This document shows, one piece after another, positions 1 to 6,384 of a stretch of DNA of 32,406 bases. This DNA is from NAT127 sp041655035. Its GTDB lineage: Bacteria; Pseudomonadota; Gammaproteobacteria; Pseudomonadales; Porticoccaceae. Where the stretch lies: assembly GCA_041655035.1 (NCBI GenBank), contig JBAZCN010000025.1:1-32406 (forward strand), in the 5' to 3' direction. A program made the position numbers and the translations under genes. Each line of letters opens with the position of its first letter. Positions within the stretch are counted from its first letter, which is position 1. Below the pieces are notes generated by a model. It was given only the letters and a program-made list of their open reading frames with translations, made no database searches and had not been told where the DNA came from.

Positions 1-1
1 C

Positions 2-595
2 GACGAGGAGGTCTCGCTGGTGGGAATGCGTGCCGCCAGCGGCGAAAAGCACTTCTACCCGCTCGCCCTAAACCTCCATACCGCCGGGATTCTCGCCGCT
101 TCGATCGCTCCCCTGGAGCGCCTTGCAGAGCTGCAATCCCAGGCTGAAGCCATGCTCGGCGCCCTGCTCGACAACCTCGACTACGTCGGGGTGATGGCCA
201 TGGAGTGTTTTCGGGTTGGCGACAGCTTGCTGATCAACGAGCTGGCGCCCCGGGTCCACAACAGCGGCCACTGGACCCAGGCCGGCGCCAGCGTCAGCCA
301 GTTCGAGAGTCATCTCAGGGCCATCTGCGGCTTGCCATTGGTCACCCCCGCCGCCAAGGGGATTACCGCCATGGTCAATCTGCTCGGCATTGCCCGCGAC
401 GATCGCTGGCTGTCGATTCCCGAAGCCGAGCTCCATTGGTACGGCAAGGAGGTGCGCCCCGGTCGCAAGGTCGGGCATATCAACCTGTGCGCCCGATCGC
501 CTGGCCAGCTGCGCCGGGCCCTCGAGGCACTCGGGCCGCTCCTGCCGGGGTTTTACCACCCGGTACTCGAATGGCTCGACCACAACCTGGCCTGA
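2..595 (+). CDS. purK: N5-carboxyaminoimidazole ribonucleotide synthase PurK, C-terminal part (cut by window start)
   Basis: PurK uses ATP and bicarbonate to carboxylate aminoimidazole ribonucleotide in de novo purine synthesis, in the cytoplasm. The frame is open from base 2, so the start lies outside the window; 197 residues are visible. They cover the C-terminal ATP-grasp half: an EVSLVG strand at the left edge, a VGVMAMECF strand, the strongly conserved INELAPRVHNSGHWT segment (ATP/metal site), and HWYGKEVRPGRKVGHIN near the C-terminus. All are hallmarks of PurK rather than PurT or biotin carboxylase. purE usually lies immediately upstream of purK; that cannot be seen here. The stop at 593-595 is followed by a 139-bp gap before the stress protein gene, with no clear terminator. 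Confidence 0.95.
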   Translation, partial: DEEVSLVGMRAASGEKHFYPLALNLHTAGILAASIAPLERLAELQSQAEAMLGALLDNLDYVGVMAMECFRVGDSLLINELAPRVHNSGHWTQAGASVSQFESHLRAICGLPLVTPAAKGITAMVNLLGIARDDRWLSIPEAELHWYGKEVRPGRKVGHINLCARSPGQLRRALEALGPLLPGFYHPVLEWLDHNLA

Positions 596-663
596 CGCCT
601 CGCCCGCCGGACACCAGCCTTGCCCGGCGCGTTCCCATTTGTCCGCCGCGGCGCTAATATGCT

Positions 664-695
664 GTTCCAGATCAGCTCGACTGGAACGTTTCCAG
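664..695. repeat. Triple TTCCAG/CTGGAA inverted repeat upstream of the usp gene
   Basis: Three copies of a 6-7 bp half-site alternate in orientation. GTTCCAG (664-670) and CTGGAAC (681-687) form a 7-bp inverted repeat with a 10-bp spacer. CTGGAA (681-686) and TTCCAG (690-695) form a 6-bp inverted repeat around CGT. The middle half-site is shared. The array ends 7 bp before the TATAAA box at 703-708 and covers the expected -35 position, so a dimeric regulator binding here could control the stress protein gene. The repeat is seen directly; the operator role is inferred and the regulator is unknown. Confidence 0.5.
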
Positions 696-708
696 ACTAG
701 ACTATAAA
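681..708 (+). promoter_or_regulatory. Possible promoter of the usp gene (-10 TATAAA at 703-708)
   Basis: TATAAA at 703-708 matches the sigma70 -10 box in five of six positions and lies 27 bp before the GTG start. The -35 position (681-686, CTGGAA, 16-bp spacer) is a poor match and falls inside the inverted repeat. A weak -35 overlapped by a palindrome would fit an activated or repressed promoter. Confidence 0.4.
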
Positions 709-734
709 AAATCACCTGATACGAGGAGTATCCC

Positions 735-1538
735 GTGGCAATGGAAGACAAGCTCTTAATCGTAGTCAACCCCGCGGCCGCCACCCAGCCCGCCGTGGAA
801 AGGGTCATCAATACCGCGCTCAACGGGCCATTCACAGAGTTGCCGGACGTTCATCTGCTGGTGGCCGTGGACCCGTCCAGCACCGATACCAGCGCCGATA
901 ACGAGGCCGTGTTTCGCAATGCCACCTGGCTGGCCGAAATGGGCGAGCAGTTCCGCGCAGCAAATCTCGACACCACCATGGAAATATCCTGGAGCAAGGA
1001 TTGGGCAGATGGAATCCTGCATGCCGCGATGCGGGCCAACGCCTCGTCCATTCTCGTCTCCCACCCCGGCGTCAACACCAACAGGGCATTCAGCGATGAG
1101 TTCTGGTACCTGGTACGCAACTCTCCACTGCCGGTATCCGTGGTTCAGTCGACCCGTCCGCCCAACCGCCGCCCGGTAATGATCGCCCTCGACCTCCGCG
1201 ACAAGGGGTTGTCGGAGCTCAACCAGCGCATCCTCCACGCCGGTCAGATCGCCGCCCAGATGTACGGTGCCGAATTGCACCTGGTACATGCCTATGACGA
1301 TTCCTCCAACTACCCGGATCGCAGCAAGCTGGTGGAACTCTCCGGGATCCCCAACGAGCGCATCCACCTGCAGGCGGGCGCCCCCAACGTGGTCATGCAG
1401 GCGGTTGCCAGGGAGATCGACCCGGATATCGTCATTATCGGCGCCACCCGTCGCAGCGGTGTCCGGGCCGCCCTCCAGGGACGCAAGCTGGGCGCTATTC
1501 TGACCACCATCGAGCAGGACCTGCTGTTCATTACCTGA
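735..1538 (+). CDS. Tandem universal stress protein, UspE-like
   Basis: The product has 267 residues and two Usp folds in tandem: about residues 1-140 (opening DKLLIVVNPAAAT) and 145-267 (opening RRPVMIALDL). The second half carries the nucleotide-loop region IIIGATRRSGVRAALQGR, closer to the UspE-type RSGxxAAxxG pattern than to the canonical G-2x-G-9x-G ATP site, so ATP binding is uncertain. UspE-type proteins are cytoplasmic and linked to stress survival; the exact role here is unknown. The GTG at 735 is chosen because AGGAG (724-728) lies 6 bp upstream; the ATG at 741 would be 12 bp away. At 267 residues it is shorter than E. coli UspE (about 316). It is probably monocistronic, with its own upstream region and a convergent gene downstream. 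Confidence 0.85.
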   Translation: MAMEDKLLIVVNPAAATQPAVERVINTALNGPFTELPDVHLLVAVDPSSTDTSADNEAVFRNATWLAEMGEQFRAANLDTTMEISWSKDWADGILHAAMRANASSILVSHPGVNTNRAFSDEFWYLVRNSPLPVSVVQSTRPPNRRPVMIALDLRDKGLSELNQRILHAGQIAAQMYGAELHLVHAYDDSSNYPDRSKLVELSGIPNERIHLQAGAPNVVMQAVAREIDPDIVIIGATRRSGVRAALQGRKLGAILTTIEQDLLFIT

Positions 1539-1554
1539 TCCGGTACCCAGATTG

Positions 1555-1579
1555 GGGCCGGCTGCCCTCGCGCCGGCCC
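1555..1579. terminator. GC-rich stem-loop between convergent usp and HNH genes
   Basis: GGGCCGGC (1555-1562) and GCCGGCCC (1572-1579) are perfect 8-bp complements around a 9-nt loop. The hairpin follows the usp stop by 16 bp and lies between convergent genes. There is no T-run on either side, so it may only protect or separate transcripts rather than act as a true intrinsic terminator. Confidence 0.4.
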
Positions 1580-1631
1580 GAATCGGCCCTTTCAGCAGAT
1601 GGCCGCGATCAGCAGTGGGCTGACCCCAAGC

Positions 1632-2195
1632 TCACAGGCGGTGGCCATTCCTGGAAAACTGCCCGCGCAGGAACTCCATCTGATCCCCCAGGATACGCCG
1701 TGAATTGAGCAGCGCCAGATACTCGGCGTTGTTGGGTCGATAGGGCAGCGCCACCAACTGCATATTGATCTCCTCCAACAGATGGCTGGCCTTGTGCTGG
1801 TTGCAGCGCCGGCAGGCGGCGACGACATTCTCCCAACGGTCGATGCCACCGCGGGACAAGGGGACGATATGGTCGCGGGTCAACTGGCTGGCGGGGAAGT
1901 GTGCGGCACAGTACATGCAGGTAAAGTGATCGCGAGCAAACAAGGTGGGGTTCGACAGCGGGTAACGGACTCTCGGTCGCGCCAGTTGTTCGCCGCCACA
2001 GGCAATGATGCTCGGCAGCTCCACCACCGAGCGCTGGCCGGTGGCGCGGGAGCACCCGCCAACCACCCTGCGCACCACATCTCCCAGACTCCAGACCACC
2101 AACTGCCGCGCATAGAGACAGACAGCCTGCTGCCACTCCAGCCACTCGATCGGCTGACCTGCGGTGTTGAGGCGCAAAATCAGGGGGGGCATCAT
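1632..2195 (-). CDS. HNH endonuclease family protein
   Basis: The product has 187 residues with the start used here. The C-terminal half holds an HNH nuclease domain: a first CxxC (CMYC), then the catalytic strand LTRDHIVPLSRGG, the central Asn in WENVVAACRRCN, and a second CxxC (CRRC) with the closing HK. The two CxxC pairs should bind a structural zinc. The N-terminal half (ILRLNTAGQPIEWLEWQQAV) matches chromosomal stand-alone HNH proteins common in gammaproteobacteria, whose biological substrate is not established. The open frame continues upstream to 2627, but ATG at 2195 has GGGG(A)G on the minus strand 8 bp upstream, and the longer N-terminus is low-complexity. The ATG at 2192 is an alternative. 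No methyltransferase or toxin partner is adjacent. A seven-C run follows the start codons. Confidence 0.85.
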   Translation of the reverse strand: MMPPLILRLNTAGQPIEWLEWQQAVCLYARQLVVWSLGDVVRRVVGGCSRATGQRSVVELPSIIACGGEQLARPRVRYPLSNPTLFARDHFTCMYCAAHFPASQLTRDHIVPLSRGGIDRWENVVAACRRCNQHKASHLLEEINMQLVALPYRPNNAEYLALLNSRRILGDQMEFLRGQFSRNGHRL

Positions 2196-2407
2196 CGCCG
2201 GTGCTCCCCGCGGGGAGCCAACACGGCCATCACCAGCGTTATCGGGAGTTGAGACGCACTGCAAACCGGCAGGGAAACCAGCGAGAATACCGGGGCGACC
2301 AGCCCCTTCCAGCCCTGGAGCCGAAATCGCGGGCGCGCACAAAGGCGCAGCTTGAGGGGGAATGGAGGATTGAAAGCCAACCTCATTCGTGTGCCGGTTC
2401 AACCAAC

Positions 2408-2435
2408 ATATTACCCCGATGATTCCAGGGATCAA
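2408..2435 (-). promoter_or_regulatory. Predicted sigma70 promoter for the HNH gene
   Basis: On the minus strand TTGATC (2435-2430) and TAATAT (2413-2408) are separated by 16 bp. Each hexamer matches the consensus in four of six positions. Transcription would begin near 2400, giving a leader of about 205 nt before the HNH start at 2195. The site lies downstream of the terminator of the candidate small RNA, so the HNH gene would be transcribed separately from it. Confidence 0.45.
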
Positions 2436-2476
2436 CAGGAAAAGTCGGGGGGCAGGGGGAAACAGTGAAGGACTGC

Positions 2477-2516
2477 AAAAAAAATAAGCGCCCCGCACGT
2501 CTATGTGACAGGGCGC
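2477..2516 (-). terminator. Intrinsic terminator of the candidate small RNA
   Basis: On the minus strand GCGCCC (2516-2511) pairs with GGGCGC (2493-2488). An inner CAC/GUG pairing fits inside the loop, and the stem is followed by TTA and eight Ts (2487-2477). No protein-coding gene on the minus strand ends here, so the terminator points to a non-coding transcript that starts within the roughly 250 bp to its right. Confidence 0.75.
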
Positions 2517-2630
2517 AAAGCAGTATAGGATTGCGCCAAGTCCACGGCGCGATTTCCACCATCTTCCATGAGGACGGACATCCTTATCCTTCCCTGGTGG
2601 TGCACATCCGTGCGCAGTTGCTTCCATGCA
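2477..2630 (-). ncRNA. Candidate RsmY/RsmZ/CsrB-like small RNA (RsmA/CsrA-titrating)
   Basis: Read on the minus strand, about 2630 to 2477, this non-coding stretch has eight GGA triplets within 85 nt (2625-2541). Three lie in CAUGGAAG or CACGGAUG, which fit the RsmA/RsmE core CANGGANG. Four can be drawn in hairpin loops: UGC-AUGGAA-GCA (2630-2619), GCAC-GGAU-GUGC (2613-2602), CAU-GGAAG-AUG (2570-2560) and GCGCC-GUGGACUU-GGCGC (2550-2533). A cluster GGGAAGGAUAAGGAU is at 2594-2580. The RNA ends in a hairpin and T-run (2516-2477). A GacA-like palindrome lies upstream (2704-2687). RNAs of this class sequester CsrA/RsmA and so relieve translational repression under GacS/GacA-type control. The 5' end is uncertain (about 2630-2665) because no strong -10 is visible. 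Assignment rests on pattern, not on a covariance search. Confidence 0.75.
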
Positions 2631-2686
2631 GGTGTCAAAGTACTCTTTTCACCGGCAGATGGCTATTGGGAGAAAGCTCCATTTAC

Positions 2687-2704
2687 TGTAGGATATTTCC
2701 TACA
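2687..2704. promoter_or_regulatory. GacA/UvrY-type activator palindrome TGTAGG-N6-CCTACA
   Basis: The 18-bp element TGTAGGAAATATCCTACA (minus-strand reading) has perfect 7-bp arms. It closely resembles the GacA upstream activating sequence TGTAAG-N6-CTTACA known from rsm/csr RNA genes, differing by one symmetric base change in each arm. Its centre is about 65 bp upstream of the probable start of the small RNA. It is also 11 bp upstream of the possible -35 box of xseB on the other strand, so it could serve both directions. Confidence 0.65.
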
Positions 2705-2714
2705 CAGACAGGCT

Positions 2715-2743
2715 TTGACCTACCGGCAGAGCTCGGATAGGGT
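2715..2743 (+). promoter_or_regulatory. Possible promoter of xseB-ispA-dxs
   Basis: TTGACC (2715-2720) is a good -35 box. With a 17-bp spacer the -10 position reads TAGGGT (2738-2743), which is weak. Transcription would start near 2751, leaving a very short leader before the xseB start at 2766. No better promoter was seen in the 570-bp gap on this strand. Confidence 0.35.
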
Positions 2744-2765
2744 GGCGGTTTTTCCGGAGAATACC

Positions 2766-3014
2766 GTGGCGGCACGCAAAAAAAGTATCGACTTCGAACA
2801 AAGCCTGGCCCAGCTCGAAACACTGGTTTCTTCCCTGGAAGCAGGCGAGATGAATCTGGAAGAGTCCCTTAAAGCCTTTGAAAAGGGCATCAGAATCACC
2901 CGTGAATGCCAGGACGCGCTCAAGGAGGCGGAGCAGCGGGTGGAAATGCTGACTCGCAACCGCGAAGGCGACATTACAGCCGCGCCGTTCGATCGCCTGG
3001 AAGACGGCGAATGA
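2766..3014 (+). CDS. xseB: Exodeoxyribonuclease VII small subunit XseB
   Basis: XseB binds the large subunit XseA to form exonuclease VII, which degrades single-stranded DNA to short oligonucleotides in the cytoplasm. The 82-residue product (about 80 in E. coli) has the family pattern: IDFEQSLAQLETLVSSLEAGEMNLEESLKAFEKGI, then a helix with CQDALKEAEQRVE. It is essentially two helices of a coiled-coil type. The start is GTG at 2766, chosen because GGAGA (2756-2760) lies 5 bp upstream and the protein then has normal length; the frame is open further upstream but that part does not resemble XseB. Its TGA overlaps the ispA ATG (ATGA at 3011-3014), so the two are translationally coupled. xseA is not in the window. 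Confidence 0.95.
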   Translation: MAARKKSIDFEQSLAQLETLVSSLEAGEMNLEESLKAFEKGIRITRECQDALKEAEQRVEMLTRNREGDITAAPFDRLEDGE

Positions 3015-3907
3015 CCGTGGATCTGGTCGCCTTTCTGGACCGCTGCCAGCAGCAGGTCGACGGCCATCTGGTCCGTTACCTCGGGAGCGACGACCGACCA
3101 CTTTATCGCGCCATGCGCTACAGCCTGCTCAACGGCGGCAAGCGCGTTCGCCCGGCGCTGTGCTACGGCGCGGCGGAACTGTTTACCGCTGCTCCTACCG
3201 CCGCTACCCACCGTGCGGCGGCGGCGGTGGAGATGATCCACGCCTACTCGCTGATCCACGACGACCTGCCCGCCATGGACAACGACGATCTGCGCCGCGG
3301 CAAGCCGACCTGTCATATCGTGTTCGGCGAGGCCTCGGCAATTCTCGCCGGCGACGGCCTGCAGGCGCTGGCTTTCGAGATTCTCTGCGAGGGTGACGCT
3401 GCCGAGAGCGGCGACGCCATCCTCAACCTGCGGCTGGTGCGCGAACTGGCCTTCGCCGCCGGACCCGCCGGCATGGTCGGAGGGCAGGCTCTGGACCTCG
3501 ATGCCGTCAACCGGGCGCTCGACCTGCCCGACCTCGAAGCCATACATAACACCAAGACCGGCGCCTTGATCAGCGCCAGCATCATTATGGGCGCGCTGTC
3601 CTCCGGCGCAGTCGTCGGCAGCAGCGATCTCGATGCCCTGCGCCGTTACGGCGCCGCCGTCGGCCTCGCTTTCCAGGTCAGGGATGATATCCTCGACGTC
3701 GAGAGCCACACCGCCACGCTCGGCAAACGCCAGGGAGCGGACCAGGCCCTCAACAAGCCGACCTATACCTCGCTGCTGGGGCTGGAGGGCGCCAAGCGCA
3801 AGCTCGTCGAACTGCATCATGCCGCCGATGCGGCACTCGATCACTTCGCCGACCGCCGCGCCCACCTCAAGGCCCTGGGCGATTTCATCGTCCATCGCGA
3901 CCACTGA
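3011..3907 (+). CDS. ispA: (2E,6E)-farnesyl diphosphate synthase IspA
   Basis: IspA condenses dimethylallyl or geranyl diphosphate with isopentenyl diphosphate to make farnesyl diphosphate, the precursor of undecaprenyl phosphate and quinone side chains. The 298-residue product matches the family length (299 in E. coli). The first Asp-rich motif is DDLPAMDND from residue 84; the second is DDILD at 225-229. The GGKRVRP segment near residues 42-48 forms part of the diphosphate site. The ATG at 3011 overlaps the xseB stop and fixes the start; the frame runs further upstream but that part lies inside xseB. Gene order xseB-ispA-dxs places it with the enzyme that begins the supply of its own substrates. 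Confidence 0.96.
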   Translation: MTVDLVAFLDRCQQQVDGHLVRYLGSDDRPLYRAMRYSLLNGGKRVRPALCYGAAELFTAAPTAATHRAAAAVEMIHAYSLIHDDLPAMDNDDLRRGKPTCHIVFGEASAILAGDGLQALAFEILCEGDAAESGDAILNLRLVRELAFAAGPAGMVGGQALDLDAVNRALDLPDLEAIHNTKTGALISASIIMGALSSGAVVGSSDLDALRRYGAAVGLAFQVRDDILDVESHTATLGKRQGADQALNKPTYTSLLGLEGAKRKLVELHHAADAALDHFADRRAHLKALGDFIVHRDH

Positions 3908-3925
3908 AATCGCCGGCTTTTGGTG

Positions 3926-3931
3926 TAGAAT
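3926..3931 (+). promoter_or_regulatory. Possible -10 box (TAGAAT) before dxs
   Basis: TAGAAT in the 52-bp gap between ispA and dxs matches the -10 consensus in five of six positions and lies 28 bp before the dxs ATG. No convincing -35 box is present at the right distance. It may give dxs extra transcription independent of xseB-ispA, but the evidence is weak. Confidence 0.3.
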
Positions 3932-3959
3932 CGCCCCCTACCCAAAACCTTGCCCACCA

Positions 3960-5858
3960 ATGCCCAGAAAGTTCACCGACATCCCCCAGGACCGTCCCAT
4001 CACGCCCTTGCTGGACAATATTGGCTCCCCGGGGGCTCTGCGCACACTCGACGACGACCAGCTGCTGCAGCTCGCCGACGAGTTGCGCGCCTATCTGCTC
4101 TACGCGGTGAGCCGGGCCGGCGGACATTTTGGCGCCGGACTGGGGGTGATCGAACTCACCGTTGCCCTGCACTATGTCTTCAACACGCCCGACGACCGGC
4201 TGGTATGGGATGTGGGCCACCAGACCTATCCCCACAAGATTCTCACCGGGCGCCGCGACGCCATCCTCAATGTGCGCCAGGAAGGCGGCATCTCGGGCTT
4301 TCCCAAACGCTCCGAAAGCCCCTATGACACCTTTGGCGTCGGCCATTCCAGCACCTCCATCAGCGCCGCCCTCGGCATGGCCATCGCCGCGCGCATGGAT
4401 AACCTCGACCGCCGGGTGGTGGCGGTGATAGGCGATGGCGCCATGACCGCCGGCATGGCATTCGAGGCGCTGAATCACACCGCCCATACCGATGCCAATC
4501 TGCTGGTGGTGCTCAACGACAACAACATGTCGATCTCGCGCAATGTCGGCGGGCTGGCCACCTACTTTTCCAGGCTCTGGGCGAGCCGTTTCTACAACTC
4601 CATTCGCGAGGGCGGCAAGAAGGCCCTGAAAGCCATGCCCTCCGCCGCAGCTTTCGTCCGCAAGACGGAAGAACACCTGAAGGCGATGGTCGCGCCGGGC
4701 ATCGTCTTCGAGGAACTGGGCTTCAACTATATCGGTCCGATCGACGGCCACGACCTACCGCTGCTGATCCAGACTTTGAGCAATCTCAAGGAGCTCAAGG
4801 AACCGGTATTGCTGCACACTATTACCCGCAAGGGCCAGGGTTTCATTCCCGCCGAACAGGACCCCATCGGCTACCACGCACTCAACAAGGTCGAGCCCAA
4901 GGAGGACCGGCCGACGCCGACCAAGCCGGCCACGCCCAAGTACCAGGATATTTTCGGCACCTGGCTGATGGACGCGGCAATGGCGGATCCCCGCCTGGTC
5001 GCCATCACCCCCGCGATGTGCGAGGGGTCCGGGATGACGGCTTTCGCCCAGCGCTTTCCAGAGCGCTTCCACGATGTGGCCATTGCCGAACAACACGCTG
5101 TCACCTTCGCCGCCGGTCTCGCCTGTGAGGGCAAGAAGCCGGTGGTGGCGATCTATTCCACTTTCCTCCAGCGCGCCTATGATCAGTTGGTCCATGACGT
5201 CGCCCTGCAGGATCTCGATGTGCTGTTTGCCCTCGACCGCGCCGGCCTCGTCGGCGAGGACGGCGCCACTCACGCCGGCAGCTTTGATATCAGCTACCTG
5301 CGCTGTATCCCCAACATGGTGGTGATGACACCTTCAGACGAAGCCGAAACCCGGCAGATGCTCTCTACCGGCTATCAGCACAATGGCCCCGCCGCCGTGC
5401 GCTACCCCCGGGGCACCGGCCCCGGCGCCCCGGTAACCGCGGAACTGACGACCCTGGCGATCGGCAAGGGCGTAGTCCGCCGCCACGGCAGAAGGGCGGC
5501 GATTCTCAATTTTGGCGCCCTGCTGCCACAGGCGATTGCCGCCGCCGCCGAGCTGGATGCCAGCGTGGCCGACATGCGGTTTGTCAAACCATTGGACACC
5601 GGGCTGGTCAGGCAACTGGCAGAAAGCCATGATCTGCTGGTCACCCTGGAAGACAACGCGATCATGGGCGGTGCCGGCTCCGCCGTCAGCGAATACCTGG
5701 CCGCCGCCGGTATCACCGCCACCATCATGCACCTGGGGCTACCCGACCGTTTCGTCGATCACGCCCCGAGAGAACGGCAGCTGGCCGCGGCAGGTCTCGA
5801 CAGCAGCGGTATCGTCCAGGCCATTACCGCCCGCTGCCGCGACAGCGGCGCGGCTTGA
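3960..5858 (+). CDS. dxs: 1-deoxy-D-xylulose-5-phosphate synthase Dxs
   Basis: Dxs joins pyruvate and glyceraldehyde 3-phosphate, with thiamine diphosphate, in the first step of the MEP pathway for isoprenoids; its product also feeds thiamine and pyridoxal synthesis. The 632-residue product (620 in E. coli) has the expected parts: GGHFGAGLGVIE around residue 54, VWDVGHQTYPHKILTGR at about 82-98, the thiamine-binding GDGAMTAG at 158-165 with NDN at 186-188, and later the AIAEQHAVTFAAG segment holding the catalytic Glu. ATG at 3960 is the first in-frame start that gives a normal N-terminus; it has no good Shine-Dalgarno sequence. The gap after ispA is 52 bp, so it is probably in the same operon. 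pdxA, which acts in pyridoxal synthesis, is also in this window. Confidence 0.97.
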   Translation: MPRKFTDIPQDRPITPLLDNIGSPGALRTLDDDQLLQLADELRAYLLYAVSRAGGHFGAGLGVIELTVALHYVFNTPDDRLVWDVGHQTYPHKILTGRRDAILNVRQEGGISGFPKRSESPYDTFGVGHSSTSISAALGMAIAARMDNLDRRVVAVIGDGAMTAGMAFEALNHTAHTDANLLVVLNDNNMSISRNVGGLATYFSRLWASRFYNSIREGGKKALKAMPSAAAFVRKTEEHLKAMVAPGIVFEELGFNYIGPIDGHDLPLLIQTLSNLKELKEPVLLHTITRKGQGFIPAEQDPIGYHALNKVEPKEDRPTPTKPATPKYQDIFGTWLMDAAMADPRLVAITPAMCEGSGMTAFAQRFPERFHDVAIAEQHAVTFAAGLACEGKKPVVAIYSTFLQRAYDQLVHDVALQDLDVLFALDRAGLVGEDGATHAGSFDISYLRCIPNMVVMTPSDEAETRQMLSTGYQHNGPAAVRYPRGTGPGAPVTAELTTLAIGKGVVRRHGRRAAILNFGALLPQAIAAAAELDASVADMRFVKPLDTGLVRQLAESHDLLVTLEDNAIMGGAGSAVSEYLAAAGITATIMHLGLPDRFVDHAPRERQLAAAGLDSSGIVQAITARCRDSGAA

Positions 5859-5942
5859 TCCGGCGCAGCAAAAACCGCGCTCGATGTTGTCCCGGCAGCG
5901 GAAAGTGTGCAGAATCGACGGCGATGGGATCGCCCCCCCGAC

Positions 5943-5948
5943 TATAAT
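5943..5948 (+). promoter_or_regulatory. Perfect -10 box (TATAAT) before the cytochrome c gene
   Basis: A consensus TATAAT stands 27 bp before the cytochrome c ATG. The matching -35 region is poor (GGCGAT at 17 bp spacing; TCGACG at 5915-5920 is 22 bp away). A run of seven Cs (5933-5939) lies in the spacer just upstream. The promoter may depend on an activator. Confidence 0.45.
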
Positions 5949-5975
5949 AACGCCACGCAAGCAGGATGAAAGACC

Positions 5976-6347
5976 ATGATAACGAGGTTCTTTGTGATCG
6001 CAGCACTGGCGGCTGCCGCCCTGACCGGTTGCGACAGCCAGCGCACGGATGACGACGATCGCCAGGAGAAGCAACGAGCCATCGCCACCGGCGAGGTCCT
6101 GTTCCAGGAGAATTGCGCCGCCTGCCATCCGCGCAGCGGTCGCGGCGATTACCTCAAGCGTATTCCCGCCACCCTGCTCGTCCGCCGTTCGGAAACAGAA
6201 CTGATGACATGGATCCGCGGCAGCGACAAACACCGTGAAATGCCGGCATTTGTCGACTTTAATGAAGATGAAATGAACAGTCTCGCGGCCTTCCTGTTCC
6301 ACGAGATCGAACGCCAGGGCATTCCCCTGCCTCCGCCGGCGCCTTGA
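5976..6347 (+). CDS. Small c-type cytochrome lipoprotein
   Basis: The 123-residue product starts with a lipoprotein signal: a hydrophobic stretch and the lipobox LTGC (Cys19). Asp follows at +2, which in E. coli favours retention in the inner membrane facing the periplasm. The mature part has one heme c site CAACH (47-51). A distal Met is likely Met89 in REMPAF. It is therefore a monoheme class I type cytochrome carrying electrons in the periplasm; the partner is unknown. The ATG at 5976 is preceded by AGGATG (8 bp upstream). It lies 117 bp after dxs with its own -10 box, so it is probably a separate unit. No oxidase or dehydrogenase gene is adjacent. Confidence 0.85.
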   Translation: MITRFFVIAALAAAALTGCDSQRTDDDDRQEKQRAIATGEVLFQENCAACHPRSGRGDYLKRIPATLLVRRSETELMTWIRGSDKHREMPAFVDFNEDEMNSLAAFLFHEIERQGIPLPPPAP

Positions 6348-6384
6348 GCAGCTCCGGCAACAGACAAGCTTAATGGAGAAAACC

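Noticed and set aside
2522..2527. TATACT on the minus strand as a promoter
   Set aside because: Transcription would begin inside the terminator stem and yield only a few tens of nucleotides; no matching -35 is present.
2196..2627. N-terminal extension of the HNH frame to 2627
   Set aside because: The added 144 residues are low-complexity and Pro/Gly/Cys-rich, cross the small-RNA terminator and the predicted promoter, and lack a homologous look; ATG 2195 has a good Shine-Dalgarno sequence.
2633..2638. Perfect TTGACA on the minus strand as a -35 box of the small RNA
   Set aside because: The position 17 bp downstream reads GCGCAC, which is not a -10 box, and the start would then fall after the first GGA hairpins.
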